Both the position numbers and the translations under genes were made by a program. A stretch of 64,000 bases of DNA from Paraburkholderia sediminicola (GTDB lineage: Bacteria > Pseudomonadota > Gammaproteobacteria > Burkholderiales > Burkholderiaceae), in contig NZ_CADIKC010000019.1 in assembly GCF_902859805.1 (NCBI RefSeq), forward strand, positions 41,872-105,871, given 5' to 3'. The notes under the pieces were generated by a model. It saw only the letters and a program-made list of their open reading frames with translations, was not told the origin of the DNA and made no database searches. Of the stretch, positions 43,471-52,770 are shown piece after piece (the stretch's first letter is position 1; each line of letters opens with the position of its first letter).

Positions 43471-45288
43471 ATGAGTGAACCCTTCTCACAGGATAGCTTG
43501 CCCGCACCGAGCACCAGCCAGGTGCCAGACGATCCAGAGGGAAGGCCCGCTAGCGGTCGCGCAATGGGCGGCCAGGAAATCGACCTGCAGTTGAAACCGG
43601 AGCGCGGCGAGTGTGCCGCGCTCGAGATCGGTTGTGTTTCTTTCCCTGCCCGCGCCCGCGGGCAGGATCACATCAATGAAGACTACGTCGGCGTGATGCT
43701 CGGCGATCTGGCCGAGCGCGCCGCGCGTGGCAGCGTGATCGCCCTTGCGGATGGCGTGAGCGGCAGCAAGGGCGGACGGGTCGCGGCCGAACTCTCGGTG
43801 CGGACCTTTATCGATGCCTATTACGGACTCGCCGACACCTTGCAGCCCGGCGTGGCCGCTGCGCGCGCGCTCGAGGCAATCCACGGCTGGCTGCATCAGA
43901 TCGGCCGCGTCGACCCCGCACTGAAGCAGATGGCTGCCTCCTTTGCGGCGTTGATCGTGCGCCGCGCTACCGCGTATCTGGTCGCGGCCGGCGATGTACG
44001 GCTCTATCTACTGCGCGATGGCCAACTGACCCAGCTCGGCGACGACGACGTGGTGCCGGTCGCTTTCGGTTCGTATGTCGCGCACGCGGTCGGCATGCTT
44101 CCGACGCTGGTGACGCGCATCGAAACGCTTGAGCTGCACGAGGGCGACCGCCTGCTGATGTGCTCCGACGGGCTCTATCGTCGCGTGCCGATGCGCGAGC
44201 TGCAGACGGTACTGGCGGCGCGCGGCGGTGCGCTCGAAACAGCGCGCCGTCTCAACGCGCTGGCGATGACGCGCGGCTCGCAGGACGACGTGACGAGCGC
44301 GGTGCTCGACGTGGGCGGCCTGCCTTTGCTCGATGTCGGCTACCTTGAGCGGGTGGTCGGCACCTTGCCTATTCCGGCGGTGCCCGATGCAGGCGAAGTG
44401 GTCGACGGATATCTGCTCAAGAGCGTATTGAGCGACGGCTTCTATTCGCGGATTTTCGCGGGCTACGATCTGGCCGATCCAAACACGCCGCTGGCGCTCA
44501 AGTTTCCCAAGCCGCGTGTCGAGCAGGACGAGAACGTGCGGCAGTCGATCGTGCGCGAGCGCTGGCTGGCCGGCAAGATCAGCGACGATGGCGTGCTCGC
44601 GCCGATGCCGATCGATGCCGACCGGCAAACCCGGCTCTATGTGGTGATGCCGCTCGGCTCAGGCGTCACGCTCGAGAAACTGCTGGCGGCGCCTCAGCCC
44701 ATGGCGCTGCCGCGTGCGCTCAAGATCGCGCAACAGCTAGGCCATTCGATCGACGTGCTGAATCGCCGCAATATCTTCCATCGCGATATCAAACCCGAGA
44801 ACGTGCTGGTGATGTGGGGCGATAGCACGCGCCTGCTCGATCTCGGCTTCGGTTATATGCCCGGCATGCAGTTGCCGGGTCCCGACGCCGCACCGGGCTC
44901 ACCCGCTTATATGGCGCCTGAGTTGATGAAGGGCGCACAGGGTGATGCGCGCTCCGAGGTGTTCGCGTTTGGCGTGACCCTGTACCGGCTGTTCAGCGGC
45001 GGCAAGCTGCCCTACGGCTTCAATGGTCGTGTGCCGCTCTATCAGTACCGGCCGGACGCGCCGCTATGGCTCGACCTGGTGCTGGAGAAAACGCTGCAAC
45101 CCGATCCGGCGCGCAGGTATCAGGACGTGCTCGAAGTCTGCGCCGATCTCGAACGTTTTTCGAGCGGTCGGGACGCGATGGCGCCGATCCGGCGCAAGCC
45201 TTTGCTCGAGAGCGATCCTGTGCTGTTCTGGCAGATGATCGTGGTGCTGTTGCTGGCGCTGCTGTTGTGGTCCTTGATCCGGCATTGA
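43471..45288 (+). CDS. PP2C phosphatase / Ser-Thr kinase fusion with C-terminal membrane anchor
   Basis: This 605-residue bifunctional protein has a PP2C phosphatase domain at residues ~50-290 (metal motifs NEDYVGV, ALADGVSGSKGG, MCSDGLYR, SQDDVTSAV) and a Hanks-type kinase at ~310-570. The kinase shows a degenerate glycine loop (LSDGFYSRIF), Lys in LALKFPK, catalytic loop FHRDIKPENVLV, metal site DLGFG in place of DFG, and SPAYMAPELM. A single C-terminal transmembrane helix (~580-602) anchors it with catalytic domains in the cytoplasm. The ATG follows the permease TAA without a gap, so the permease or operon enzymes are likely targets. Confidence 0.93.
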   Translation: MSEPFSQDSLPAPSTSQVPDDPEGRPASGRAMGGQEIDLQLKPERGECAALEIGCVSFPARARGQDHINEDYVGVMLGDLAERAARGSVIALADGVSGSKGGRVAAELSVRTFIDAYYGLADTLQPGVAAARALEAIHGWLHQIGRVDPALKQMAASFAALIVRRATAYLVAAGDVRLYLLRDGQLTQLGDDDVVPVAFGSYVAHAVGMLPTLVTRIETLELHEGDRLLMCSDGLYRRVPMRELQTVLAARGGALETARRLNALAMTRGSQDDVTSAVLDVGGLPLLDVGYLERVVGTLPIPAVPDAGEVVDGYLLKSVLSDGFYSRIFAGYDLADPNTPLALKFPKPRVEQDENVRQSIVRERWLAGKISDDGVLAPMPIDADRQTRLYVVMPLGSGVTLEKLLAAPQPMALPRALKIAQQLGHSIDVLNRRNIFHRDIKPENVLVMWGDSTRLLDLGFGYMPGMQLPGPDAAPGSPAYMAPELMKGAQGDARSEVFAFGVTLYRLFSGGKLPYGFNGRVPLYQYRPDAPLWLDLVLEKTLQPDPARRYQDVLEVCADLERFSSGRDAMAPIRRKPLLESDPVLFWQMIVVLLLALLLWSLIRH

Positions 45289-45472
45289 ACGGGCTTGGCG
45301 GCGCGACCCCGTAACAGATCACTCGATAAGGTATCCTGCCTTTAGAAAAATTGTCGACCGGCTTAACTATTGTCGAATATTTGTCCCTGTAGACTAAGTC
45401 GCAATTCCGCCTTCTAAATCTGGTACTTTCTGCTTTCGACCCAGCCGGCTTCATGACAAAGGATCTGCACAG

Positions 45473-46168
45473 ATGAGCTTCATCCACTTTATTGGCGGCG
45501 AGAAAGGCGGCGTCGGCAAATCGCTGGTCGCCCGCGTTTTGGCCCAGTACTTTATCGACGAGAATATTCAGTTCGTCGGCTTCGACACCGACAAATCACA
45601 TGGCGCGTTGTTACGCTTCTATGCCGATTTTGCGGCTCCTGCAGTACTCGATCAGCACGACAGCCTGGATCCCATTATTGAACAGGCACTCGAAGATCCG
45701 CAGCGGCGTGTTCTGGTCGACCTTGCCGCGCAAACGCAGCAGTCACTCGGACAATGGCTGGACGACGCGGACGTCGTCGGTCTTGCCGAAGAGCATGGTC
45801 TAACGCTGACCTGGTGGCACGTCATGGACGCAGGCCGCGATTCGGTCGATCTGCTGCGGCAGTGGCTCGACCAGTTTGGTGGACGAATCAAGCTGGTGAT
45901 CGTATTGAACGAACTTCGCGGTGACCGCTTCGAGATCCTGGAGGCATCCGGTGAACTCGCGCGTGCCGAAGCGCTCGGCGCGAGCGTGATCAGGCTGCGC
46001 CGGCTGCCCGACGCGACGATGCAGAAGATCGATCGGCAAAGCGCAAGCTTTTGGGCGGCCATCAATCATCATGACCGCGCCGCCACCGGCATGGGTATGC
46101 TCGAGCGGCAACGCGTCAAGGTGTGGCTACATCGCGCTTATGGTGAATTGGCCAAGCTCGCTCTATAG
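45473..46168 (+). CDS. Orphan ParA-like ATPase
   Basis: This 231-residue SIMIBI-class ATPase has a deviant Walker A EKGGVGKS near residue 10 and FDTDKSHG as Walker A'/switch. Residues ~85-150 (DLAAQTQQSLGQW, MDAGRDSVDLLRQW) lie where ParA has its Walker B and dimer surface. No parB, parS or origin is nearby, so it is not a standard partition gene. Related proteins are annotated as mobilisation or nucleotide-binding proteins in Burkholderiales. The 184-bp upstream region is AT-richer and contains TTGTCGA at 45351 and 45370. Confidence 0.8.
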   Translation: MSFIHFIGGEKGGVGKSLVARVLAQYFIDENIQFVGFDTDKSHGALLRFYADFAAPAVLDQHDSLDPIIEQALEDPQRRVLVDLAAQTQQSLGQWLDDADVVGLAEEHGLTLTWWHVMDAGRDSVDLLRQWLDQFGGRIKLVIVLNELRGDRFEILEASGELARAEALGASVIRLRRLPDATMQKIDRQSASFWAAINHHDRAATGMGMLERQRVKVWLHRAYGELAKLAL

Positions 46169-46185
46169 CTGCGCGCCGACTGGCC

Positions 46186-47139
46186 TCACGCCGCGGTCAG
46201 GATATCCGGTAACTGATCCACCCGCGGCTCGATCAGCTGGGAGCTGATGAAGGCCCAAAGCTGTTCGGCCGCCTGGCCGCGCTCCTTGACCGGGCGGTAC
46301 AGGCGTATCTCCAGCTCGGTTGCCCAGATGTCCGAGCCTGCGCGAACCAGATTTCCTTCGCTTAATTCCTTGGTTATACAGCTTTCCGGAAGCCAGCCGA
46401 TTCCGTGGCCGGCTACAACCATGCCTTTTAACGCCTCCGACATGTGGGTCTCAAAGCAGCGGAACAGCGAGTACGGCTCCGTCGCGTTCATCAACAGCAT
46501 TTCGACAACGTTGCCAAGGAATGCGCCGGATGAATAGGCGAGCAGGGGCAGCGGTCTGCTGCTCTTGCCAGGGAGTTCGAAGAGAGGCTTGCCGTCACTG
46601 CCTGCTGCCGAGACCGGCACAATGCGCTCGACACCGAGTGTAAGGAACGGAAAGTGATTGGGATCGAGTGCGATCGGCAATTGCGGGTGGTGATAGCCGA
46701 TTAGCAGGTCGCAGTCGCCTGCCACGAGGTGTTGCACACCCTCGGGCACGTTGACGGCCTGGACGCGGGCCATGATATGGCCGAACTCGCTGGTCAGGCG
46801 CTTGAGCCAGTCGGGAAAAAGCGTAAAGACCAGTGTATGGGCAACCGCGAAATGAACCACATGGTCGTTTTCCGCGAACTGTTCATACCCGCCTACCAGG
46901 TTGCGTGCCGCATGCATGCTGCGCAGGATGTCCGCCGCGAGACTGCGAAACATCCGGCCGGCGGGTGTGAGAGTGATCGGGTTGACGCTGCGATCGACGA
47001 GCTTCGTGCCCATCCACGTTTCGAGCGCCACGATCCGTCTACTGAAAGCTGATTGGGTGAGATGCCGGCTGCGCGCCGACCGGGAGAAACTCTTCGTATC
47101 CGAAAGGCTAAGAAAGTCTTCCAACCACTTTGCTTCCAT
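46186..47139 (-). CDS. LysR family transcriptional regulator
   Basis: This 317-residue LysR protein has a winged helix at residues ~2-60 (WLEDFLSLSDTKSFSRSARSRHLTQSAFSRRIVALE in pieces) and a PBP2-type effector domain. The W-L-E-D-F start is that of HypT-like LysR proteins. ATG at 47139 is chosen because the HTH begins at once; GTG and TTG codons lie upstream. It is divergent from ansP with 342 bp between starts and is its likely regulator. Confidence 0.9.
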   Translation of the reverse strand: MEAKWLEDFLSLSDTKSFSRSARSRHLTQSAFSRRIVALETWMGTKLVDRSVNPITLTPAGRMFRSLAADILRSMHAARNLVGGYEQFAENDHVVHFAVAHTLVFTLFPDWLKRLTSEFGHIMARVQAVNVPEGVQHLVAGDCDLLIGYHHPQLPIALDPNHFPFLTLGVERIVPVSAAGSDGKPLFELPGKSSRPLPLLAYSSGAFLGNVVEMLLMNATEPYSLFRCFETHMSEALKGMVVAGHGIGWLPESCITKELSEGNLVRAGSDIWATELEIRLYRPVKERGQAAEQLWAFISSQLIEPRVDQLPDILTAA

Positions 47140-47481
47140 ATTGATCACTTGTGTTGGGTCAATCGACAACCATGTCTGTGCGACACGGCAACGCTAGCCT
47201 ACCGTTCCTCATTGCAAGAATACCGATGTTTTTTTTCGATAGGTGTTAGTCGAAATATGCATGAGCGTTGCCCCCATAAATTGGGCTACATACCTTTTGT
47301 CTGCCTGCCCTCGATGACCCAATACAAACTGCCCTTGATCCGGCGCTAAAAACGAACGACCGTTCTTAAATGTCAGTTGTTGATTTGTAGATTAATCGAT
47401 GCGCCACCGCGCATACATCCTTCCGTATATGTCCCCGGGATTGCGAAGTCAAGTGCCCGCATTAAAAGGATCGAACTGATT
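47140..47481. other. Divergent lysR/ansP control region
   Basis: This AT-richer spacer contains the palindrome GAACGACCGTTC at 47354-47365 and a run of eight Ts near 47230. It presumably holds both promoters; there is no gene. Confidence 0.4.
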
Positions 47482-48978
47482 ATGTCCACACTGCACAACC
47501 AGAATTCCCCGGCATCCCCTGGCGACGTAGATAAGAAAAGCTGGCTGGAGTCGCACGAAGCGGGATATCACAAGACGTTGGGTAATCGTCAGGTTCAGAT
47601 GATTGCCATTGGCGGGGCGATCGGCACTGGCCTCTTTCTCGGCGCGGGCGCGCGCCTGCAAATAGCGGGTCCTTCGCTTGCCGTTGTCTATCTGGTCTGT
47701 GGCGTCTTCTCGTTTCTGATCCTGCGCGCGCTGGGTGAGCTGGTGATGCATCGGCCGAGCAGCGGCAGCTTTGTGTCGTACGCCCGGGAATTCCTCGGGG
47801 AAAAAGCTTCGTATGTCGCCGGCTGGATGTACTTCCTGAACTGGGCGATGACCGGCATCGTCGACATCACGGCCGTCGCGCTGTACATGCATTACTGGGC
47901 GGCGTTCTCGTCCGTGCCGCAATGGATATTCGCACTGATTGCGCTGTGCATCGTCGCGGCGATGAACCTGATCGGCGTGAAATGGTTTGCCGAAATGGAG
48001 TTCTGGTTCGCGCTCATCAAGGTTGCGGCGATCTCGCTGTTCCTCGTGATCGGCTCGATCATTCTGGGTACCGGGACGCATGTCGGCGGGCACACCACGG
48101 GGGTGCATCTGATCAGCGAGAACGGCGGCCTGTTCCCGCATGGTTTGCTGCCTGCGCTGGTGCTCGTGCAGGGCGTCGTGTTCGCGTTCGCCGGCGTCGA
48201 GCTGGTCGGCACGGCTGCGGGCGAATGCAAGGATGCGCGCAAGGTGCTGCCGCGCGCCATCAACAGCGTGATCTGGCGCATCGCCGTGTTCTATGTGGGC
48301 GCCGTGGTATTGCTGGTCTGCCTGTTGCCGTGGAGTGCCTACAAGGCGGGGCAGAGCCCGTTTGTCACGTTCTTCGCTGCACTGGGCGTGCCGGGCGTCG
48401 GCTCGGTCATGAATGTCGTGGTGCTGTCGGCAGCGCTATCGAGCCTGAACTCGGGGCTGTATTCGACCGGGCGCGTATTGCGTGCACTGTCGATGGGTGG
48501 GTCCGCGCCGCATTTCCTGTCCCGCATGAGCTCGCAGTCGGTCCCGTACGCCGGCATTCTGGTCACGGTCGCGATCTACATCGTGGGTGTGGTGCTGAAC
48601 TATTTCGTGCCGTCGAGCGTATTTGAAATCGTGCTCAACGTGGCGTCGCTCGGCATCCTCAGCACCTGGGGATTCATCGTGGTTTGCCAGATGAAGTTCC
48701 GTCAGGCGGTGGCCCGTGGTGAGGCTGAACCGGTGACGTTCAGAATGCCCGGCGCGCCGGTGACGTCGTGGCTGACGCTGGCGTTTCTCGTGGGGGTGCT
48801 GGTACTGATGGCATTCGACTATCCGAACGGCACGTGGACCGTTGCCGCGATTCCGGTCGTGGCCCTGATCCTGGTCGCCGGCTGGTACGGGGTGCGCCGC
48901 CGCGCGCATGCGATGATGAAGCCGACGATTCCGTCGGTCACCCTGACTCAGAGCGTGCTCGAGGACAACGCGGGTTAA
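47482..48978 (+). CDS. ansP: L-asparagine permease AnsP (APC superfamily)
   Basis: This 498-residue inner-membrane protein has 12 predicted helices. From GNRQVQMIAIGGAIGTGLFLGAGA (in pieces) through HRPSSGSFVSYAREFLGEKASYVAGWM and VGTAAGECKD it matches the AnsP/GABA-permease branch closely, and asparagine-proton symport is the expected role. ATG at 47482 gives the standard N-terminus; the open frame begins further upstream. No asparaginase is adjacent, although aspartase and a dicarboxylate symporter lie 6-9 kb downstream. Confidence 0.88.
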   Translation: MSTLHNQNSPASPGDVDKKSWLESHEAGYHKTLGNRQVQMIAIGGAIGTGLFLGAGARLQIAGPSLAVVYLVCGVFSFLILRALGELVMHRPSSGSFVSYAREFLGEKASYVAGWMYFLNWAMTGIVDITAVALYMHYWAAFSSVPQWIFALIALCIVAAMNLIGVKWFAEMEFWFALIKVAAISLFLVIGSIILGTGTHVGGHTTGVHLISENGGLFPHGLLPALVLVQGVVFAFAGVELVGTAAGECKDARKVLPRAINSVIWRIAVFYVGAVVLLVCLLPWSAYKAGQSPFVTFFAALGVPGVGSVMNVVVLSAALSSLNSGLYSTGRVLRALSMGGSAPHFLSRMSSQSVPYAGILVTVAIYIVGVVLNYFVPSSVFEIVLNVASLGILSTWGFIVVCQMKFRQAVARGEAEPVTFRMPGAPVTSWLTLAFLVGVLVLMAFDYPNGTWTVAAIPVVALILVAGWYGVRRRAHAMMKPTIPSVTLTQSVLEDNAG

Positions 48979-49089
48979 TGCGGACTGATGCGGGCTGATG
49001 CGGCGCGCAACTCCTCCCTATTGCATCGACAACACCAGTAATATCAGCAACAGCAGCAACAACTACAGCATTAACGACGGAGAACCGAA

Positions 49090-50505
49090 GTGAAGCCATT
49101 CGATGAGATGCTGACGTCTGCTGACGGGGTCCGCGCGCCTTATGAACTGCTCAAGCAATGGCTCGATACGCAGCATCCTGCGAATCTCGCGCAGAAAGCG
49201 GATGACGCGGAAAGCGTGTTCCGCAAAACGGGCATTACGTTTGCCGTGTACGGTGAAGAAGAGGCGGCCGAGCGTCTGATTCCGTTCGACATCATCCCGC
49301 GCATCATTTCCAGTTCGGAATGGACGCGCCTTTCGCAAGGCATCGAACAGCGCGTGATCGCCCTCAACGCCTTTCTCGACGATATCTATCACCGTCAGGA
49401 GATCGTGCGCGCCGGGCGTATCCCGAAGGAACTGATTGCCCAGAACGAGGCCTTTCTGCCGGAGATGATCGGCTTCCGGCCGCCGGGCAATGTCTACACG
49501 CACATCATCGGCGTGGACATTGTGCGCACCGCCGAAAACCAGTTCTACGTGCTGGAAGACAATGCGCGTACACCTTCCGGCGTCTCCTACATGCTGGAGA
49601 ACCGCGAGACGATGATGCAGCTTTTCCCGGAGCTGTTTCAGCAGGTCAAGGTGCGGCCGGTCGAAGCCTATCCCCAACTGCTGCGCGAGTCGCTTGCCGC
49701 GGTGTGTCCGCCCGGCGGCAACCAGGACAATCCGACCATCGCGGTGCTGACGCCCGGCATCCACAACTCCGCGTACTACGAGCATGCGTTCCTCGCCGAC
49801 CAGATGGGGGTTCATCTGGTCGAGGGCAGCGATCTCCAGGTCGTGGATGGCCGCGTGGCAATGCGCACAACCGAAGGGTTCCGCGCCATCGACGTTCTGT
49901 ATCGCCGGCTCGATGACGCCTATCTCGATCCGCTGACTTTCCGGCCCGATTCTGTGCTGGGCGTCGCCGGCATCATGGACGTCTACCGCGCGGGCAACAT
50001 CACGATCGCCAATGCGCCGGGCACCGGCATCGCCGACGACAAGGCGATCTATTCCTATATGCCGGAAATCGTCGAGTTCTACACGGGCCGCAAGTCGATC
50101 CTGGAGAACGTGCCGACCTGGCGCTGTTCCGAGCCGGGCAGCCTGAAATACGTGCTGGAACATCTCGAGGAACTGGTGGTGAAGGAAGTCCACGGGTCGG
50201 GCGGTTACGGCATGCTGGTCGGGCCCGCTGCGTCGAAGAAAGAACGGGAAGATTTCGCAGCCAAGCTCAGAACCCGTCCGAACAACTACATCGCGCAACC
50301 CACGCTGGCGCTGTCGACCACACCGATCCTGACCGAAAAGGGTCTCGCGCCGCGCCACGTGGATCTGCGGCCCTTTGTGCTGGTGTCGGACCGCATTCGC
50401 ATCACGCCGGGCGGGCTGACGCGCGTCGCCTTGAAAGAAGGCTCGCTGGTGGTCAATTCGAGCCAGGGCGGCGGCACCAAGGACACCTGGGTGCTTGCCG
50501 ACTGA
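49090..50505 (+). CDS. Circularly permuted type 2 ATP-grasp protein
   Basis: This 471-residue protein is of the circularly permuted ATP-grasp family (CP_ATPgrasp_2). Marks are FDIIPRIISSSEW, FYVLEDNARTPSGVSYMLENR (in pieces), TPGIHNSAYYEHAFLA, and the ATP-grasp core VVKEVHGSGGYGMLVGPAA and RPNNYIAQPTLALST. Such enzymes are predicted to make amide or peptide bonds through acyl phosphates. GTG at 49090 has GGAGAACCGAA upstream. It is first of a three-gene set with alpha-E and transglutaminase proteins, a widely conserved combination of unknown product. Confidence 0.92.
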   Translation: MKPFDEMLTSADGVRAPYELLKQWLDTQHPANLAQKADDAESVFRKTGITFAVYGEEEAAERLIPFDIIPRIISSSEWTRLSQGIEQRVIALNAFLDDIYHRQEIVRAGRIPKELIAQNEAFLPEMIGFRPPGNVYTHIIGVDIVRTAENQFYVLEDNARTPSGVSYMLENRETMMQLFPELFQQVKVRPVEAYPQLLRESLAAVCPPGGNQDNPTIAVLTPGIHNSAYYEHAFLADQMGVHLVEGSDLQVVDGRVAMRTTEGFRAIDVLYRRLDDAYLDPLTFRPDSVLGVAGIMDVYRAGNITIANAPGTGIADDKAIYSYMPEIVEFYTGRKSILENVPTWRCSEPGSLKYVLEHLEELVVKEVHGSGGYGMLVGPAASKKEREDFAAKLRTRPNNYIAQPTLALSTTPILTEKGLAPRHVDLRPFVLVSDRIRITPGGLTRVALKEGSLVVNSSQGGGTKDTWVLAD

Positions 50506-50599
50506 GGGCCGACTGAAGGCCGGTGGCGAGCCTCACAGAACGCCAGCCTGATACAGAGCTGGCATACGGAAAAGAACAGACACTGGAGTTGGACAGCAC

Positions 50600-51541
50600 A
50601 TGCTTCTCGGACGCACAGCAAGCGGACTCTACTGGATGCACCGCTATATCGAACGCGCGGAAAACATCGCACGGATAGTCGACGCCGGGCTGCGTATGGC
50701 GCTGACCCGAACGTCCGATGCGCAGGCAACCTGGTCGTCCGTGGTGGTGACCTCCGGCACGGAAGAGGGTTTCCGGGAGAAACACGACGCCTATACCGCC
50801 GCCACCGTTTCCGACTATCTGCTGCGCGACGGCCACAATCCGTCGAGCGTTCTGTCATGCATCGAAGCGGCGCGCTCGAACGCCCGCATGGTGCGCACGG
50901 CGCTCACCCGCGAGGCGTGGGAGAGCGTGAACGAGGCGTGGATGGTGGTCAGGCGGGTGCTCGCAACGCCGGTGGCGGCGAGCGAACTGCCGGTCGTGCT
51001 CGATCAGATCAAGCGCCAGACCGCGCTGATTCGCGGCACCTTCCACGGCACGATGCTCAGAAACGAGATTTTCGATTTCGCCCGCATCGGCACGTTTATC
51101 GAACGCGCTGATAACACCGCGCGCATTCTCGACGTCAAATACCACCTGTTGCTGCCCGCGGTGTCCTATGTGGGCACGACGCTCGACAACTACCAGTGGG
51201 AATCGATCCTGCGCTCGGTCGACGCGCATCGATCCTACCGCTGGGTCTACGACGTCCAGTACAAGCCGACCAATATCGCCGACTATCTGATCCTCAACGG
51301 CCGTATGCCGCGCTCGCTGAACTTCTGCTACCTGAACATCGTCGAGAACCTCGCGTATCTGGCGCAAGACTATGGCGTCACCCATGCCTGCCACAAGACC
51401 GCCGACATTACGCTCGCCACGCTCCGGGACAACACGGTCAAGCGGATCTTCGCGCAGGGCCTGCACGAGTTTCTCGAGGGCTTCATCGGGCAGAACAACC
51501 GGCTTGGTTTTGAAATCGCCGAAACCTACAACTTCGATTGA
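50600..51541 (+). CDS. Alpha-E domain-containing protein
   Basis: This 313-residue all-helical protein consists almost wholly of an Alpha-E domain (LLGRTASGLYWMHRYIERAENIARIVDAG in pieces, RGTFHGTMLRNEIFDFARIGTFIERADNTARILD). No catalytic motif of known type is recognised. The domain is found nearly always between CP ATP-grasp and transglutaminase genes and is thought to be a partner or carrier in peptide modification. It lies 94 bp after the ATP-grasp gene and 8 bp before the transglutaminase start. Confidence 0.92.
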   Translation: MLLGRTASGLYWMHRYIERAENIARIVDAGLRMALTRTSDAQATWSSVVVTSGTEEGFREKHDAYTAATVSDYLLRDGHNPSSVLSCIEAARSNARMVRTALTREAWESVNEAWMVVRRVLATPVAASELPVVLDQIKRQTALIRGTFHGTMLRNEIFDFARIGTFIERADNTARILDVKYHLLLPAVSYVGTTLDNYQWESILRSVDAHRSYRWVYDVQYKPTNIADYLILNGRMPRSLNFCYLNIVENLAYLAQDYGVTHACHKTADITLATLRDNTVKRIFAQGLHEFLEGFIGQNNRLGFEIAETYNFD

Positions 51542-51549
51542 GACCGGCC

Positions 51550-52380
51550 ATGCGTATCGCTATTCGCCATACATCGCACTATCAGTACGAGCAGCCGGTT
51601 CCTTACGCGTTGCAACGTTTGAGGTTGCGTCCGCAGTCGTGCCCCGGGCAGACGGTGATCGACTGGCAGGTCACGGTCGACGGTGTCGAGCCGAACGTCT
51701 CTTACGTGGACGGCCTGGGTAACCGTGTCGACTTCGTGCGGCACGAGCGCAACAAGCGCGAGATCGTCATCGTGGCGCAGGGAACGGTCGACACGGAGGA
51801 CCGGGCCGGGATCTTCGGCGTGGTCGATGGCCTTGCTCCGCCTTGGGTCTTCGAGCGGGAGACGCCGCTCACGCGGGCCGGCGAAGGAATCAAAGCGCTT
51901 GCCGCTGACCTGCGCTCCGAAGACGAGCCACTCCAGTCGCTGCATGCGTTGATGAATACGATCCACGACCGGATTGCTTATCAACCCGGCATGACCGACG
52001 TGAGCACGGATGCAGAGACGGCTTTGCTCAACCACCACGGGGTCTGTCAGGACCACGCGCACGCTTTTATCGCCGTGGCGCGCGCGCTCCGCATTCCGGC
52101 TCGCTACGTCTCGGGCTATCTGTTAATGGACGGTGTCGCGATGCAGACGGCGAGCCACGCATGGGCGGAGGCGTATCTCGACGGACTCGGCTGGGTCGGC
52201 TTCGATGCGGCCAACAATAACTGTCCGGACGAGCGCTATGTGCGCATCGCCACCGGCCTCGACTATCGTGACGCGATGCCCGTATCCGGTATTCGCACCG
52301 GGCAGGGCGCGGAGACGCTGACAGTCGAACTCAGCGTTTTACCGGTCCAGGGTCAAAGCCAGAGTCAAAGTCAAAGTTGA
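51550..52380 (+). CDS. Transglutaminase-like cysteine protease family protein
   Basis: This 276-residue protein has an N-terminal bacterial transglutaminase-like N domain (residues ~1-90, RIAIRHTSHYQYEQPV) and a transglutaminase-like core with the triad C166 (HHGVCQDHAHAF), H203 (ASHAWAEAYL) and D219 (GFDAANN). It may act as peptidase or acyltransferase. The last 10 residues are a Q-S repeat encoded by GTCAAA/GCCAGA-type repeats. ATG at 51550 follows the alpha-E stop by 8 bp. A TTG at 51538 is rejected. Confidence 0.92.
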   Translation: MRIAIRHTSHYQYEQPVPYALQRLRLRPQSCPGQTVIDWQVTVDGVEPNVSYVDGLGNRVDFVRHERNKREIVIVAQGTVDTEDRAGIFGVVDGLAPPWVFERETPLTRAGEGIKALAADLRSEDEPLQSLHALMNTIHDRIAYQPGMTDVSTDAETALLNHHGVCQDHAHAFIAVARALRIPARYVSGYLLMDGVAMQTASHAWAEAYLDGLGWVGFDAANNNCPDERYVRIATGLDYRDAMPVSGIRTGQGAETLTVELSVLPVQGQSQSQSQS

Positions 52381-52395
52381 TGGACCGATATAACG

Positions 52396-52421
52396 CCTCA
52401 TTAGCGCTCGCGCTGATGAGG
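52396..52421 (+). terminator. Hairpin after the transglutaminase gene
   Basis: CCTCATTAGCGC and GCGCTGATGAGG form a 12-bp stem with one G-T pair and a very short loop. No T tract follows. It may end the ATP-grasp operon or act in the leader of the next gene. Confidence 0.5.
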
Positions 52422-52463
52422 GATGCGTAAAGATGTTCTTAACCACGCTTGCAGGGAGGCAGT

Positions 52464-52739
52464 ATGTCAAATTTCGGTAGCGCAGTGAGCGACATCAATG
52501 GCTCGTCGGAAGACGTCGCACACGCTTCCAGCGTGGACGTGGAGCCGGTGTCCGGCAAGGTGCGCGCGCGTCTTAAGCGCGCGAAACAGAAGGCGGCCGA
52601 TGCGCAGGTCATCGTCATCGAGAAGGGGCGCAAGTCTGCTCGGGCTGCCAACGACTATGCGCATGACCGTCCGTGGACGACGGCCGGTGTGGCCCTGGGT
52701 GTCGGCGTGCTGATCGGTTTGTTGATCGGTCGAAAATAG
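52464..52739 (+). CDS. DUF883 (ElaB/YqjD-like) ribosome/membrane-associated protein
   Basis: This 91-residue protein has a polar, Lys/Arg-rich helical body (residues ~25-65: RARLKRAKQKAADAQVIVIEKGRK) and a single C-terminal helix (TTAGVALGVGVLIGLLIGRK) ending in the Gly-rich anchor typical of YqjD/ElaB. Relatives are tail-anchored inner-membrane proteins that bind ribosomes in stationary phase. ATG at 52464 has AGGGAGG upstream. It is convergent with icd. Confidence 0.85.
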   Translation: MSNFGSAVSDINGSSEDVAHASSVDVEPVSGKVRARLKRAKQKAADAQVIVIEKGRKSARAANDYAHDRPWTTAGVALGVGVLIGLLIGRK

Positions 52740-52770
52740 TCCGGCGGGTTACCGGCGCATCCATCCGCAC

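Noticed and set aside
49020..49075. CAA/CAG-rich stretch before the ATP-grasp gene
   Set aside because: Simple-sequence leader, not a tandem array of constant unit and not a CRISPR.
49063..50358. 431-codon minus-strand frame
   Set aside because: It is a shadow of the ATP-grasp gene, with composition rich in Arg/His/Asp typical of antisense reading and no domain.
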